The notes under the pieces: generated by a model
Database searches by the model: none
Seen by the model: the letters and a program-made list of their open reading frames with translations, nothing else
Told to the model about the DNA's origin: nothing
Part shown: in pieces, positions 1 to 8,626 of the stretch
How the letters are laid out: each line of letters opens with the position of its first letter
Position numbering within the stretch: the first letter of the stretch is position 1
Program-made: the position numbers and the translations under genes
Origin: Parabacteroides timonensis
Lineage (GTDB): Bacteria; Bacteroidota; Bacteroidia; Bacteroidales; Tannerellaceae
Direction: 5' to 3'
Assembly: GCF_900128505.1 (NCBI RefSeq)
Contig: NZ_LT669940.1
Span: 124,001-188,000, forward strand
DNA: 64,000 bases

Positions 1-867
1 ACGGTTGAACAATGTCTGCGAAGTGAAATTCTTATATTTTGTCCCGAAAGCAGCATCCATCAATAACTCATTATAACGTGAGTAGCGCACTTTAGCCCAT
101 CCTTCGGCCGGACGTTCGGGAGTCTTGGTGATGATATTGATGATCATACCGATAGCACTCGAACCATACAGGGCGGATGCGGCTCCCTTGACCACTTCTA
201 TCTGCTTGATATTGGATGTACTTAGACGTTCGAAGTCGATCGGGCCTCCGGGGGTGGTAGACAGGCGCTCACCATCGACCAGAATCAGGATATATTTGTT
301 TTCCAATCCCTGGATACGGATATTATCCCCTCGCGGATCGCTGTTGAATTGCAATCCCGGAATGGAAAACTCCAGTGCATCCATAATATTTTCGAAGTCA
401 TTGCGCTGTAATTGGGAAGCCGGGATCAGTTTGGTCAGTACCGGAGAGTTTTTAATAAGTTTTTCGGTGCGTGTTCCGGTCACCACCACTTCATTCAGAT
501 CGAATATACCGGCATTCATTCGGATATCCATCTGTTTTTGTGCTCCGTTGGCATTGACTTTGATACTCTGTTCCATGTATCCGGTCGAGCGTACCAGCAG
601 ATTGTAACTTTTTCCTTCGATCAGTTCCAGACGGAAACGACCGTCTGCATCACAGGCGGTGCCAATCAATGTTCCCGGAACATTGATTGTGGCCATTGGT
701 ATACCTTCTCCTGTTTCAAAGTCGATGATTCTGCCGGTCAACACACAAATGCCGGTTTGTACTTGTTCTTTCTCGGGTGTATTGTTTGTCATTCCTCCGT
801 CAACAGCCATTGCCGGGGTAAACACGCACACCGAAAGTAAAGACATAGCAATACCTTTCAGTCTCAT
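1..867 (-). CDS. TonB-dependent outer-membrane receptor, 3' part cut off by window edge
   Basis: Reading the minus strand gives a continuous frame from 867 to the window edge, so only the first ~289 residues are present. It opens with a signal peptide ending near ...TPAMA, then a CarboxypepD_reg-like beta-sandwich (about residues 35-110), a NEVVVTGTR-type TonB box and the start of the plug with VDGERL and GAASALYGSSAIG motifs. These are typical of TonB-dependent receptors. An upstream in-frame ATG at 879 is possible, but 867 gives the cleaner signal peptide. The leader carries a cobalamin riboswitch, so a corrinoid (BtuB-like) substrate is inferred; the barrel that would support this lies outside the window. 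Confidence 0.88.
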   Translation of the reverse strand, partial: MRLKGIAMSLLSVCVFTPAMAVDGGMTNNTPEKEQVQTGICVLTGRIIDFETGEGIPMATINVPGTLIGTACDADGRFRLELIEGKSYNLLVRSTGYMEQSIKVNANGAQKQMDIRMNAGIFDLNEVVVTGTRTEKLIKNSPVLTKLIPASQLQRNDFENIMDALEFSIPGLQFNSDPRGDNIRIQGLENKYILILVDGERLSTTPGGPIDFERLSTSNIKQIEVVKGAASALYGSSAIGMIINIITKTPERPAEGWAKVRYSRYNELLMDAAFGTKYKNFTSQTLFNR

Positions 868-924
868 ATAAGTAAGCATATAAAAAATGGAAGAATTTGT
901 ATTGAAATTCTGCCTTGTGTTAAT

Positions 925-1208
925 TCCTGCTCTTTATCCCGAAAGCATGAATATAAATGATCAGGCAGGTTTTCTGACTTTCCCGGCTTTGCAAAGCCTT
1001 CCCGACGGAATAGTTGACAGTTGACAGATAAAATACGGACAGAAAAACTGTCAACTGTCAACTTTCCACTATCAACTGAATCGTCAGTGGCATGAAGTTG
1101 CAAGCATTTCCGGCAGGCTGCCGGAACGGGATTACAGCAACGGGCATTGTTCCGGACTTTCACCGGATTCCCTCTCATCACCAGCAGAATGCATCGTGAT
1201 TCACCTTA
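925..1208 (-). promoter_or_regulatory. Cobalamin riboswitch upstream of the TonB receptor
   Basis: On the minus strand the RNA shows the conserved cobalamin-aptamer blocks: GGAATCCGGTGAAAGTCCGG, then GTTGCTGTAATCCCG, GCCACTG, GGGAAGGC, and a GTCAGAAAACCTGCC B12 box, ending in a short P13-like hairpin (about 927-948) with a CGGGA loop some 60-80 nt before the start codon. No intrinsic terminator follows, which suggests translational control (inference). The arm between GCCACTG and GGGAAGGC is enlarged by a 16-bp repeat-derived hairpin (1012-1063). Confidence 0.93.
1012..1063. repeat. 16-bp inverted repeat of CTGTCAA heptads inside a riboswitch arm
   Basis: AGTTGACAGTTGACAG at 1012-1027 is the exact reverse complement of 1048-1063, separated by 20 nt. 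Each arm is two copies of the heptad CTGTCAA. The hairpin sits in the variable arm between the GCCACTG and GGGAAGGC blocks of the cobalamin riboswitch. The same heptads occur at 19793-19845, about 36510-36540 and 37057-37086. Confidence 0.9.
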
Positions 1209-1216
1209 ATCCGTTA

Positions 1217-1224
1217 CAAAAGTA
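1217..1224 (-). promoter_or_regulatory. Bacteroidetes -7 box for the riboswitch-TonB transcript
   Basis: TACTTTTG on the minus strand matches the Bacteroidetes -7 consensus TAnnTTTG. A TTTG lies 18 nt upstream as a possible -33 element. This places transcription start just before the riboswitch 5' end. Confidence 0.55.
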
Positions 1225-1321
1225 CTAAAGTATTTTTGAATACAAATAATAATTATTCAGGAAAAAATGTTTAAGCAAGATCGGTTTTGTTGTGAATCGT
1301 GATTATCAAAATGACACTACC

Positions 1322-1370
1322 CTACCATGTAAATGGGATTACTATACCGGGTAAATGAAATTACCCGGCC
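1322..1370. repeat. Tandem 22-bp direct repeat with embedded hairpin in intergenic DNA
   Basis: The pattern TACCnnGTAAATGnnATTAC occurs twice, at about 1323-1342 and 1345-1364, with a period of 22 bp. The second copy contains the inverted repeat CCGGGTAA / TTACCCGG (1347-1354 and 1361-1368). It lies between the riboswitch promoter and the end of nrdG. The rest of the 1225-1478 gap shows no gene or clear terminator. Function unknown; a regulator site is possible. Confidence 0.5.
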
Positions 1371-1478
1371 AGGTAATATTTTTTAACATATTAAAGAGCT
1401 AGGAGAATAGTCGATTTGAGAAGCAAAATGTAATCTCAGGGGATTCGTCCTCCGAGAGTTTAAAATCCTTTTATGATT

Positions 1479-1979
1479 TCAGAGAAACGGATTATAATTG
1501 TAGAAAACCACTTTCTTTTCTTTCAGTGATTTCTTTACGTCGATCAACCGTTGGTTGCTGCTGCCGCGGAATAATAAACTTTCATCGTGCAAAGCCTGTT
1601 TGAATTTCCCGTCCACCAGTACATCGATGTATTGAAGCAACGCTGCCTGTTTTGGGTTTTCCAATAGTTTTTCAAACTTATATCCCGTGTAGCACCAAAT
1701 ATTTTTCTGGCTTTTTTCTTTAATGGCACGAGCCAGTTTGGTAAATTCTTCCGGTTGGAACATCGGATCACCGCCGCTAAATGTAACGTCGGCAAATTCG
1801 TCGGCCAGAACTTTGTCCAATATTTCTTCCGTCGGGGTTGGTTTACCTTTCTTTATATCCCATGACTCCGGATTGTGGCAACCCGGGCATTGATTCGGGC
1901 ATCCGGCAGCGTAGATAGCGGTCCGGAATCCCGGACCGTCTACGGTTGTATCTTCTATAATGTCTATGATTGAAAGCAT
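1479..1979 (-). CDS. nrdG: Anaerobic ribonucleoside-triphosphate reductase activating enzyme
   Basis: A 166-residue radical-SAM protein. It carries the CX3CX2C cluster motif CPNQCPGC (Cys27, Cys31, Cys34), preceded by DGPGFRTAIYAAGC and followed by HNPESWD and TFSGGDPMFQ, all standard for NrdG. It uses a [4Fe-4S] cluster and S-adenosylmethionine to make the glycyl radical on NrdD, allowing dNTP synthesis without oxygen. It lies 42 nt downstream of nrdD on the same strand and is probably co-transcribed. Confidence 0.96.
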   Translation of the reverse strand: MLSIIDIIEDTTVDGPGFRTAIYAAGCPNQCPGCHNPESWDIKKGKPTPTEEILDKVLADEFADVTFSGGDPMFQPEEFTKLARAIKEKSQKNIWCYTGYKFEKLLENPKQAALLQYIDVLVDGKFKQALHDESLLFRGSSNQRLIDVKKSLKEKKVVFYNYNPFL

Positions 1980-2021
1980 AAAAAATAATGTGTCAATAAA
2001 TTAATATGCTAATGAAAATTA

Positions 2022-4229
2022 TCAATTATGAATAATGCGATCATTTAATTCGGCAAGTTTGGCATTGTTCCAGCGGTCGGTTGTGCCTACCAGGTAACCG
2101 GTGATACGCTGCAACTTATCCAGATGCTTGCTACCGCACTTCGGACATTCTTCCATGTGGGCATCTGCATTTTCATAACCGCAATCCAGGCAACGGTTAC
2201 GGTTATGGTTTACCGAGCCGTATCCGATATTATATTTGTCCATCATATCGACCACTTTCATAATCACTTCCGGGTTATGGGTTGCATCGCCGTCTATTTC
2301 AACATAGAAAATATGGCCGCCACCAGTTAATGCGTGATAAGGAGCTTCTACCTCTGCTTTATGACGGGCGCTGCATTTATAATATACCGGAACGTGGTTG
2401 GAGTTGGTATAATATTCACGATCGGTGATACCTGGCAGTGCTCCGAATTTCTTGCGGTCGCGTGCCGTAAATTTGCCGGAAAGTCCTTCTGCCGGAGTGG
2501 CAAGTACACTGTAATTATGCTGGTATTGTTCCGAGAACTGATTTACGCGGTCGCGCATATAAGTGACGATTTTCAAACCGAGTTCCTGTGAAGCCGCATC
2601 TTCTCCATGATGTTTGCCAGTCAGGGCAACCAGGCATTCAGCCAGTCCGATGAATCCGATACCCAGTGTACCCTGGTTGATAACCGGGGCGATCGTATCT
2701 GTCGGTTTTAACTTCTCACTACCCAGCCAAAGTGAAGTCATCAGCAACGGGAACTGTTTGGCATAAGCTGTTTTCTGGAATTCCATACGTTCGTGCAACT
2801 GGCGTGCAGTAATTTCCAGCATTTCGTCTAGCTTGGCAAAGAAGCGGGCGATACGAAGTTCTTTATCTTCTATACTCATGCATTCTATAGCCAGGCGTAC
2901 GATGTTGATAGTCGAGAAAGAAATGTTTCCGCGTCCGATGGAAGTCTTCGGTCCGAAGCGGTTCTCGAATACACGGGTACGGCATCCCATGGTTGCTACC
3001 TCATACATATAGCGTTGTGGGTCGTCCGCTTTCCAGTCTTCATGCTGGTTGAATGTAGCATCCAGGTTCAGGAAGTTCGGGAAGAAACGGCGGGCAGTCA
3101 CTTTACATGCCAGTTCGTACAAGTCATAGTTGCGGTCTTCCGGCAGATAGCTGACGCCACGTTTCTTTTTCCATATCTGGATCGGGAAGATAGCCGTTTC
3201 GCCGTTGCCGACACCACGATAAGTACTTTTCAATATCTCACGAATGATGCAACGCCCTTCGGCTGAAGTATCCGTGCCGTAGTTGATAGAGCTGAACACC
3301 ACCTGGTTACCACCGCGTGAATGAATGGTGTTCATATTGTGAATGAAAGCTTCCATCGACTGATGGACACGGCTGACAGTTTTATTAATAGCATGCTGTA
3401 TGATCCGTTTGTCACCGCTCAGGCCATCCAGCGGACGCGTTACATAGTCGTCCAGTTCTTTATTATACAGATGTGAGTAATTCACGCCGTTCAGGTCTTC
3501 CAGGTTCTTGATCTCTTCAATAAAGCTGTTACGTACGTAAGGAGCCAGATAGAAGTCGAAAGCGGGGATAGCCTGTCCGCCGTGCATTTCGTTCTGAGCT
3601 GTTTCCAGGGAGATGCAGCCCAGGATGCTGGCTGTCTCGATGCGTTTTGCCGGGCGTGATTCGCCATGTCCGGCAGAGAATCCATATTTAAGGATGCGGT
3701 CCAGCGGATGCTGAACGCATGTCAGGCTCTTGGTCGGGTAATAATCTTTATCATGAATGTGCAGGTAGTTGTTTGCAACGGCCTCTTTTACCTCTTCACT
3801 CAACAGGTAATCGTCGACAAACGGTTTGGTGGTTTCACTGGAGAATTTCATCATCATGCCTGCAGGGGTATCTGCATTCATATTGGCATTTTCGCGCGTG
3901 ATATCGTTCGATTTGATGTTGATAATCTCCAGGAACATATCGCGTGTTTTAGCTTTACGGGCAACACTGCGCTGATTGCGGTAAGCGATATATTTCTGTG
4001 CAACGTCCTTACGGCTACTGTTCATTAGTTCCAGTTCGACTGCGTCCTGTATCGCTTCGACTGTCATTTGCGGTTCTCCTTTGAATGAAATATGATCCGT
4101 AATCTGGCGGATCAGCTGCAAATCCTCCCCATTTTCTGTATGCAGCATGGCTTTTCGTATCGCTGTTACTATCTTCTCCTCATTAAATCCGACGATACGT
4201 CCATCCCGTTTGATAACTGTTTGTATCAT
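2022..4229 (-). CDS. nrdD: Anaerobic (class III) ribonucleoside-triphosphate reductase
   Basis: 735 residues, about the usual length for the class. An N-terminal ATP-cone (about residues 1-95, beginning IQTVIKRDGRIVGFNEEKI) is the allosteric domain. The C-terminus has a zinc ribbon with Cys680, Cys683, Cys695 and Cys698, followed by the glycyl-radical loop RITGYLVGTTDRWN (predicted radical Gly711). The enzyme reduces NTPs to dNTPs anaerobically and is activated by the adjacent NrdG. The leader contains a TAnnTTTG box and an NrdR-box-like palindrome. Confidence 0.97.
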   Translation of the reverse strand: MIQTVIKRDGRIVGFNEEKIVTAIRKAMLHTENGEDLQLIRQITDHISFKGEPQMTVEAIQDAVELELMNSSRKDVAQKYIAYRNQRSVARKAKTRDMFLEIINIKSNDITRENANMNADTPAGMMMKFSSETTKPFVDDYLLSEEVKEAVANNYLHIHDKDYYPTKSLTCVQHPLDRILKYGFSAGHGESRPAKRIETASILGCISLETAQNEMHGGQAIPAFDFYLAPYVRNSFIEEIKNLEDLNGVNYSHLYNKELDDYVTRPLDGLSGDKRIIQHAINKTVSRVHQSMEAFIHNMNTIHSRGGNQVVFSSINYGTDTSAEGRCIIREILKSTYRGVGNGETAIFPIQIWKKKRGVSYLPEDRNYDLYELACKVTARRFFPNFLNLDATFNQHEDWKADDPQRYMYEVATMGCRTRVFENRFGPKTSIGRGNISFSTINIVRLAIECMSIEDKELRIARFFAKLDEMLEITARQLHERMEFQKTAYAKQFPLLMTSLWLGSEKLKPTDTIAPVINQGTLGIGFIGLAECLVALTGKHHGEDAASQELGLKIVTYMRDRVNQFSEQYQHNYSVLATPAEGLSGKFTARDRKKFGALPGITDREYYTNSNHVPVYYKCSARHKAEVEAPYHALTGGGHIFYVEIDGDATHNPEVIMKVVDMMDKYNIGYGSVNHNRNRCLDCGYENADAHMEECPKCGSKHLDKLQRITGYLVGTTDRWNNAKLAELNDRIIHN

Positions 4230-4268
4230 GATAAAATTGATAATATATTTATGTTGTTTTTACTTAGA

Positions 4269-4276
4269 CAAAGGTA
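4269..4276 (-). promoter_or_regulatory. -7 promoter box of nrdDG
   Basis: TACCTTTG on the minus strand fits TAnnTTTG and lies 40 nt upstream of the nrdD start codon. No clear -33 TTTG was found at the expected spacing. Confidence 0.5.
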
Positions 4277-4281
4277 TGTTT

Positions 4282-4297
4282 AAACTATATATGGTGT
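4282..4297. promoter_or_regulatory. NrdR-box-like palindrome upstream of nrdD
   Basis: AAACTATATATGGTGT differs little from the published NrdR-box consensus ACACwATATATwGTGT. It lies a few bases upstream of the predicted -7 box, where a repressor could act. NrdR boxes normally come in pairs and I see only one convincing copy, so the call is tentative. Confidence 0.4.
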
Positions 4298-4516
4298 TCT
4301 TTTTGGAAAACTTTTAACGAGTTAAATTATGTCAAACATCTGATTGTTAGATATGAAATTAGTAAAAGTGGAAAACTTTTTGATTTTTGAAGTAAAAATG
4401 TTTTCCCAAAAAGGATAGTCAAGGATGAGCTCTCTTCTAACTGTTGTATTATCAGCCTCTTATGTGTTCCAATAAAAAATATGCACAATTTGGAGTAAAA
4501 TGTGTAATAAATTCTC

Positions 4517-4524
4517 TACATTTG
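4517..4524 (+). promoter_or_regulatory. -7 promoter box before the second cobalamin riboswitch
   Basis: TACATTTG matches TAnnTTTG and sits directly before the riboswitch 5' end. The gap from 4298 to here holds two copies of TGGAAAACTTTT (around 4304 and 4370) and no gene. Confidence 0.5.
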
Positions 4525-4528
4525 TCGC

Positions 4529-4744
4529 CGAATCGGTTCTGTATTATCTGGTCGGGTGATACAGATTAAAAGGGAATCGGGTGTAAATCCCGGACAGTCC
4601 CGCTGCTGTGAAGCTCCGTTCAACATTCTGAAAACAACTTATGCCACTGACGAAGGTCGGGAAGGCTTCAGAATGGGAGTAAGTCAGAAGACCTGCCATT
4701 CATTAAAGGCTCATATCCTCGTGGGTTAGGATACGGGTTCGAAA
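4529..4744 (+). promoter_or_regulatory. Cobalamin riboswitch of the acyl-CoA carboxylase operon
   Basis: All conserved blocks are visible: GGGAATCGGGTGTAAATCCC, GCTGCTGTGAAG, GCCACTGACGAA, GGGAAGGC and the box GTCAGAAGACCTGCC. It ends in a P13-type hairpin, TATCCT-CGTGGGTT-AGGATA. The start codon of the first ORF (4774) is about 40 nt downstream and no terminator intervenes, so translational control is likely. It is nearly base-for-base the same as the riboswitch at 8718-8932 across roughly 150 nt. Confidence 0.95.
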
Positions 4745-4773
4745 AGATTGTTTATTATAAAAAATATCAGATC

Positions 4774-4989
4774 ATGGAGAAAGATTGTCCGCGTTGTGGT
4801 ATCTCCTTTGTTTGCCGGGTGGATGATATATCCGCTTGTCATTGTGCGCCCGTAAAGCTGGACGAGCTTCAGCTAGCCTATGTGAAATTGCATTATCCGG
4901 GGTGCCTGTGCAGTGCATGCCTGAATGAAATAAAGAAATACTTCTATGCATGTGAAGTGAATCCTCGTTATAAACGGTTAAAACATTAA
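4774..4989 (+). CDS. Small Cys-rich CWC-type protein, first ORF after a B12 riboswitch
   Basis: 71 residues with nine cysteines (5, 8, 14, 22, 24, 44, 46, 49, 60). The CPRCG, CHC and CLCSAC patterns suggest a zinc- or other metal-binding fold, resembling the Cys-rich CWC family; function unknown. Its stop is one base before the start of the biotin carboxylase gene, so it is the entry ORF for riboswitch control and probably translationally coupled. A paralog (8964-9176) holds the same place in the next riboswitch unit, aligning without gaps through residue 49 but keeping only Cys5, 8, 44, 46 and 49. A 304-residue antisense frame over this region is a shadow. Confidence 0.85.
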   Translation: MEKDCPRCGISFVCRVDDISACHCAPVKLDELQLAYVKLHYPGCLCSACLNEIKKYFYACEVNPRYKRLKH

Positions 4990-4990
4990 T

Positions 4991-6505
4991 ATGATTCAAA
5001 AAGTATTGGTAGCGAACCGCGGTGAGATCGCCGTACGCGTTATGCGCTCCTGCCGGGAGATGGGAATACAGTCGGTGGCTGTGTTCTCGGAAGCCGACCG
5101 GGCAGCGCGTCATGTCTTGTATGCAGATGAGGCTTGTCTGATAGGACCTGCTGCATCCAAAGAGAGTTATCTGGATATAGAAAAGATTATCCGGGCAGCA
5201 AAAGAGCATCAGGCAGATGCCATTCACCCGGGGTATGGTTTTCTTTCCGAGAATGCCGATTTTGCCAGGCGGTGCAAAGAGGAGAATATTATATTTATCG
5301 GTCCTACAGCAGAAACGATGGAAGCAATGGGCGATAAGATCTCGGCTCGTAAGCGGATGATTGCGGCTGGTGTTCCGGTAGTTCCGGGTACCCAACAACC
5401 TCTGCAGGACGCAGCGGAAGCGCTTCGTATATGTAAAGAGATCGGTTTCCCGGTGATGCTGAAAGCTTCTATGGGAGGCGGTGGAAAAGGGATGCGCCTG
5501 ATTCATAATGAGAATGAAGTGGAGGAGGCTTATAACTCTGCCCGCTCGGAATCTCTTTCCTCTTTTGGTGACGATACGGTTTATCTGGAGAAGTTCGTGG
5601 AAGAACCACATCATATCGAGTTCCAGATATTGGGTGATAACCATGGAAATGTGATCCACCTGTGTGAACGTGAATGTTCGGTTCAACGTCGTAACCAGAA
5701 GATTGTAGAAGAGAGTCCTTCTCCGTTTATTACGGTTGAGTTACGGAAAAATATGGGAGAAAAGGCAGTTGCAGCAGCAAAGGCCGTTAATTATTCCGGA
5801 GCAGGTACTATCGAGTTTCTGGTAGATAAGCACCGGAATTTTTATTTTTTGGAGATGAATACCCGCTTGCAGGTGGAACATCCTATTACGGAAGAGGTAT
5901 TGGGTGTCGATCTGGTGAAAGAACAGATTAGGGTGGCAAACAACGAACCGCTCCATATCCGGCAGGAAGATATTGTACAGCGTGGTCATGCGATCGAATG
6001 CCGTATCTGTGCCGAAGATACCGATGCCGGTTTTATGCCTTCGCCCGGTGTTATACGCCAACTGACAGAACCCAATGGTATTGGTGTCCGTGTAGACAGT
6101 TATGTGTATGAAGGATATGAAATTCCTGTTTACTATGACCCGATGATTGGAAAGCTGATCGTATGGGCGACGACACGCCAGTATGCTATCGAACGGATGC
6201 GGCGTGTGTTACATGAGTACAAGATCACCGGTCTGAAAACAAATATCAGTTATCTGCGCCGCATCATGGATTCTTCCGATTTTGTGAAAGGGAAATATGA
6301 TACTTCTTTTATTGAAAAGCATGCAGAACAATTGCAGCATCCGGTAAGTGAAAGTGGCACGGAAACCGAAAATGTAGCTATGATTGCCGCTTATATGGAT
6401 TATCTGATCAACCTAGAAGAAAATAAGTCCGGGCAGGGATCCGACAATCGTCCGATCAGCCGCTGGCGTGAGTTCGGCCTGCAAAAGGGGGTCTTACGTA
6501 TTTAA
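4991..6505 (+). CDS. Biotin carboxylase subunit of acyl-CoA (propionyl-CoA) carboxylase
   Basis: 504 residues. An N-terminal biotin-carboxylase domain (from IQKVLVANRGEIAVRV) leads into an ATP-grasp core with the glycine loop GGGGKGM (162-168), the EMNTRLQVEHPITE motif and a C-terminal biotin-carboxylase domain. It carboxylates biotin on the carrier protein using ATP and bicarbonate. Its neighbours are the biotin carrier and a PCCB/MmdA-type carboxyltransferase, so the complex is most likely propionyl-CoA carboxylase (making methylmalonyl-CoA); acetyl-CoA carboxylase activity cannot be excluded. It is under a cobalamin riboswitch. Confidence 0.93.
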   Translation: MIQKVLVANRGEIAVRVMRSCREMGIQSVAVFSEADRAARHVLYADEACLIGPAASKESYLDIEKIIRAAKEHQADAIHPGYGFLSENADFARRCKEENIIFIGPTAETMEAMGDKISARKRMIAAGVPVVPGTQQPLQDAAEALRICKEIGFPVMLKASMGGGGKGMRLIHNENEVEEAYNSARSESLSSFGDDTVYLEKFVEEPHHIEFQILGDNHGNVIHLCERECSVQRRNQKIVEESPSPFITVELRKNMGEKAVAAAKAVNYSGAGTIEFLVDKHRNFYFLEMNTRLQVEHPITEEVLGVDLVKEQIRVANNEPLHIRQEDIVQRGHAIECRICAEDTDAGFMPSPGVIRQLTEPNGIGVRVDSYVYEGYEIPVYYDPMIGKLIVWATTRQYAIERMRRVLHEYKITGLKTNISYLRRIMDSSDFVKGKYDTSFIEKHAEQLQHPVSESGTETENVAMIAAYMDYLINLEENKSGQGSDNRPISRWREFGLQKGVLRI

Positions 6506-6541
6506 TGATTGGCATAGTAGTACATTAGAAAATTATTCGTT

Positions 6542-7063
6542 ATGGAAATACATATAGGAAAAAGAGTGGCGGATGTTTCGCTGGTCAGTAAAGAAGGGAA
6601 TAAGGTTCAGTTGACGATTGACGGTGTTCCTTATGAAGTCGATATTATGATGGCGGAGAACGGAGCCTGTTCGATCTTGCATAATGGTATTTCGTATAAT
6701 GCCGAGTTGATTCGTGGTGAAGGAGGCAAGAATTATACGGTGAATACGCATTTCCTGTCATATAATGTTGATATTGTGGATTCGCAGACTAAGTATCTGC
6801 GTATGCGTAAGGGCGGTGAAGAACGTCAGGATAACAAAATCGTTTCCCCGATGCCGGGAAAAGTAATGAAAGTCCTGGTGCAGAAAGGCGACAGCCTGGA
6901 AGCCGGCGATATTGTCGTAGTGATAGAAGCGATGAAAATGCAGAGTAATTATAAGGTTAGTTCAACCTGTAAGGTGCGTGAGGTGCTGGTAAAAGAAGGA
7001 GACTCGGTGGCAAGCAACCAGGTTCTTCTGACGTTGGACGTAATAAAAGATAAGGAAGAATAA
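6542..7063 (+). CDS. Biotin carboxyl carrier protein of acyl-CoA carboxylase
   Basis: 173 residues. The C-terminal biotinyl domain (about 98-173) has MPGKVMKVLVQKGD and the biotinylation motif EAMKM with Lys132. The first ~95 residues form a beta-rich segment like that of propionyl-CoA/oxaloacetate carboxylase carrier subunits. It shuttles carboxybiotin between the carboxylase and carboxyltransferase encoded on either side. It follows the carboxylase gene by 36 nt and ends one base before the carboxyltransferase start. Confidence 0.93.
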   Translation: MEIHIGKRVADVSLVSKEGNKVQLTIDGVPYEVDIMMAENGACSILHNGISYNAELIRGEGGKNYTVNTHFLSYNVDIVDSQTKYLRMRKGGEERQDNKIVSPMPGKVMKVLVQKGDSLEAGDIVVVIEAMKMQSNYKVSSTCKVREVLVKEGDSVASNQVLLTLDVIKDKEE

Positions 7064-7064
7064 A

Positions 7065-8597
7065 ATGGGAAAGGAACAATTGTATAAAACCTTTGAAGAA
7101 CGTGACAATGCGGCTTCACAGGGAGGAGGGATTGCACGTATAGAAAAGCAACACGAATCCGGACGGATGACTGCCTGCGAACGTATCGATATGTTGCTGG
7201 ACAAAGGTACATTTAACGAATTGGATAAGTTTGTTGTCCATCGCTGTACGAACTTCGGTATGGATAAGAATAAGATCCCGGGAGATGGTATCGTGTCCGG
7301 CTATGGAAAGATAGACGGGCGGCAGGTATTTGTCTATGCCTACGACTTTACGGCTTACGGAGGAACGTTGAGTGCCACGAATGCCGCTAAGATCGTAAAG
7401 GTTCAACAACTGGCTTTGAAAAGCGGAGCCCCGGTTATTGCCCTGAACGACTCGGGTGGTGCCCGTATCCAGGAAGGGGTAAGTAGCCTGGCGGGCTATG
7501 CTTCCATCTTTTACCAGAACACGATGGCTTCGGGTGTTGTTCCGCAGATATCGGCGATTCTGGGGCCTTGTGCGGGCGGTGCCTGCTATTCTCCTGCATT
7601 GACCGATTTTATCTTTATGGTGAAGGAGAAGAGCCATATGTTCATAACCGGTCCGGATGTGGTGAAAGCCGTTACACATGAAGAGGTCGGCAAGGAAGAA
7701 CTGGGAGGTGCTTATACACATAGCAGCAAGAGTGGTGTGACTCATTTTATGTGCGACACGGAAGAAGAAACGTTGATGAGCATTCGTGAGTTGCTGAGTT
7801 TCCTGCCTTCAAATAATATGGAAGATGCGCCGGTGATCTCCTGTACGGATGATATTCGCCGTGAAGAAGAAGCTTTGCAGCAGGTTATTCCCGATGATCC
7901 GAATATACCTTATGATATCAAGGACATTATAGAACCGGTGGTCGATAATCATTATTTCTTTGAGGTAATGCCTCATTTTGCTAAAAATGTCGTAGTCGGT
8001 TTTGCCCGTTTGGGAGGACGTTCAGTCGGTATAGTAGCCAATCAACCAGCTTTTCTGGCAGGGGTACTGGATATCGACGCATCAGACAAGGCAGCACGTT
8101 TTATCCGTTTTTGTGATTGTTTCAATATACCGTTGATCACTTTTGAAGATGTACCCGGATTTTTACCCGGTTGCCAGCAGGAGCATGATGGTATTATCCG
8201 GCACGGAGCCAAGATCGTTTATGCTTATTCCGAAGCAACGGTGCCTAAAATCACGCTGATTACCCGTAAGGCTTATGGAGGAGCTTATATCGTGATGTCG
8301 AGCAAGCCGACCGGAGCCGATATAAATCTGGCTTATCCGATGGCTGAAATTGCCGTGATGGGAGCCGAAGGGGCTGTCAATATCCTGTACAGGAAAGCGA
8401 CAGGAGAGGAAAAAGTGCAGGCAATGGCAGAATATGCAGAAAACTTTTCAAATCCGTACCGGGCAGCCGAGCAGGGCTTTATCGATGAGATCATTATGCC
8501 CCGGCAGACTCGTTACAAACTCATACAGGCATTGGAAATGGCTAAAAATAAAAGCCAGAGTAACCCGCCGAAAAAACATGGCAATATGCCGTTGTAA
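7065..8597 (+). CDS. Carboxyltransferase subunit, propionyl-CoA carboxylase beta type
   Basis: 510 residues of the crotonase-like carboxyltransferase fold, with N and C halves. Visible signatures are NDSGGARIQEGV and GPCAGGACYSPALTDF in the N half, and PGFLPGCQQEHDGIIRHGAK and AYGGAYIVM in the C half, with the family-typical C-terminus KKHGNMPL. It transfers the carboxyl group from biotin to an acyl-CoA. Because a biotin carboxylase is present and no membrane decarboxylase subunit is nearby, an ATP-driven carboxylase is more likely than a sodium-pumping decarboxylase. Confidence 0.93.
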   Translation: MGKEQLYKTFEERDNAASQGGGIARIEKQHESGRMTACERIDMLLDKGTFNELDKFVVHRCTNFGMDKNKIPGDGIVSGYGKIDGRQVFVYAYDFTAYGGTLSATNAAKIVKVQQLALKSGAPVIALNDSGGARIQEGVSSLAGYASIFYQNTMASGVVPQISAILGPCAGGACYSPALTDFIFMVKEKSHMFITGPDVVKAVTHEEVGKEELGGAYTHSSKSGVTHFMCDTEEETLMSIRELLSFLPSNNMEDAPVISCTDDIRREEEALQQVIPDDPNIPYDIKDIIEPVVDNHYFFEVMPHFAKNVVVGFARLGGRSVGIVANQPAFLAGVLDIDASDKAARFIRFCDCFNIPLITFEDVPGFLPGCQQEHDGIIRHGAKIVYAYSEATVPKITLITRKAYGGAYIVMSSKPTGADINLAYPMAEIAVMGAEGAVNILYRKATGEEKVQAMAEYAENFSNPYRAAEQGFIDEIIMPRQTRYKLIQALEMAKNKSQSNPPKKHGNMPL

Positions 8598-8626
8598 AAG
8601 AAATTGTTGTTAGAAGTATGAATAGC

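Noticed and set aside
125..871. Three overlapping plus-strand ORFs
   Set aside because: They are antisense to the truncated TonB receptor, whose minus-strand frame is open to the window edge and has family motifs.
864..1181. 105-residue minus-strand ORF
   Set aside because: It runs through the cobalamin riboswitch; no protein features.
4772..5686. 304-residue minus-strand ORF
   Set aside because: Antisense to the Cys-rich gene and biotin carboxylase, both well supported; no recognisable domain.
7065..8597. Sodium-pumping methylmalonyl-CoA decarboxylase
   Set aside because: A biotin carboxylase gene is in the operon and no membrane decarboxylase subunit is adjacent, which favours an ATP-dependent carboxylase.
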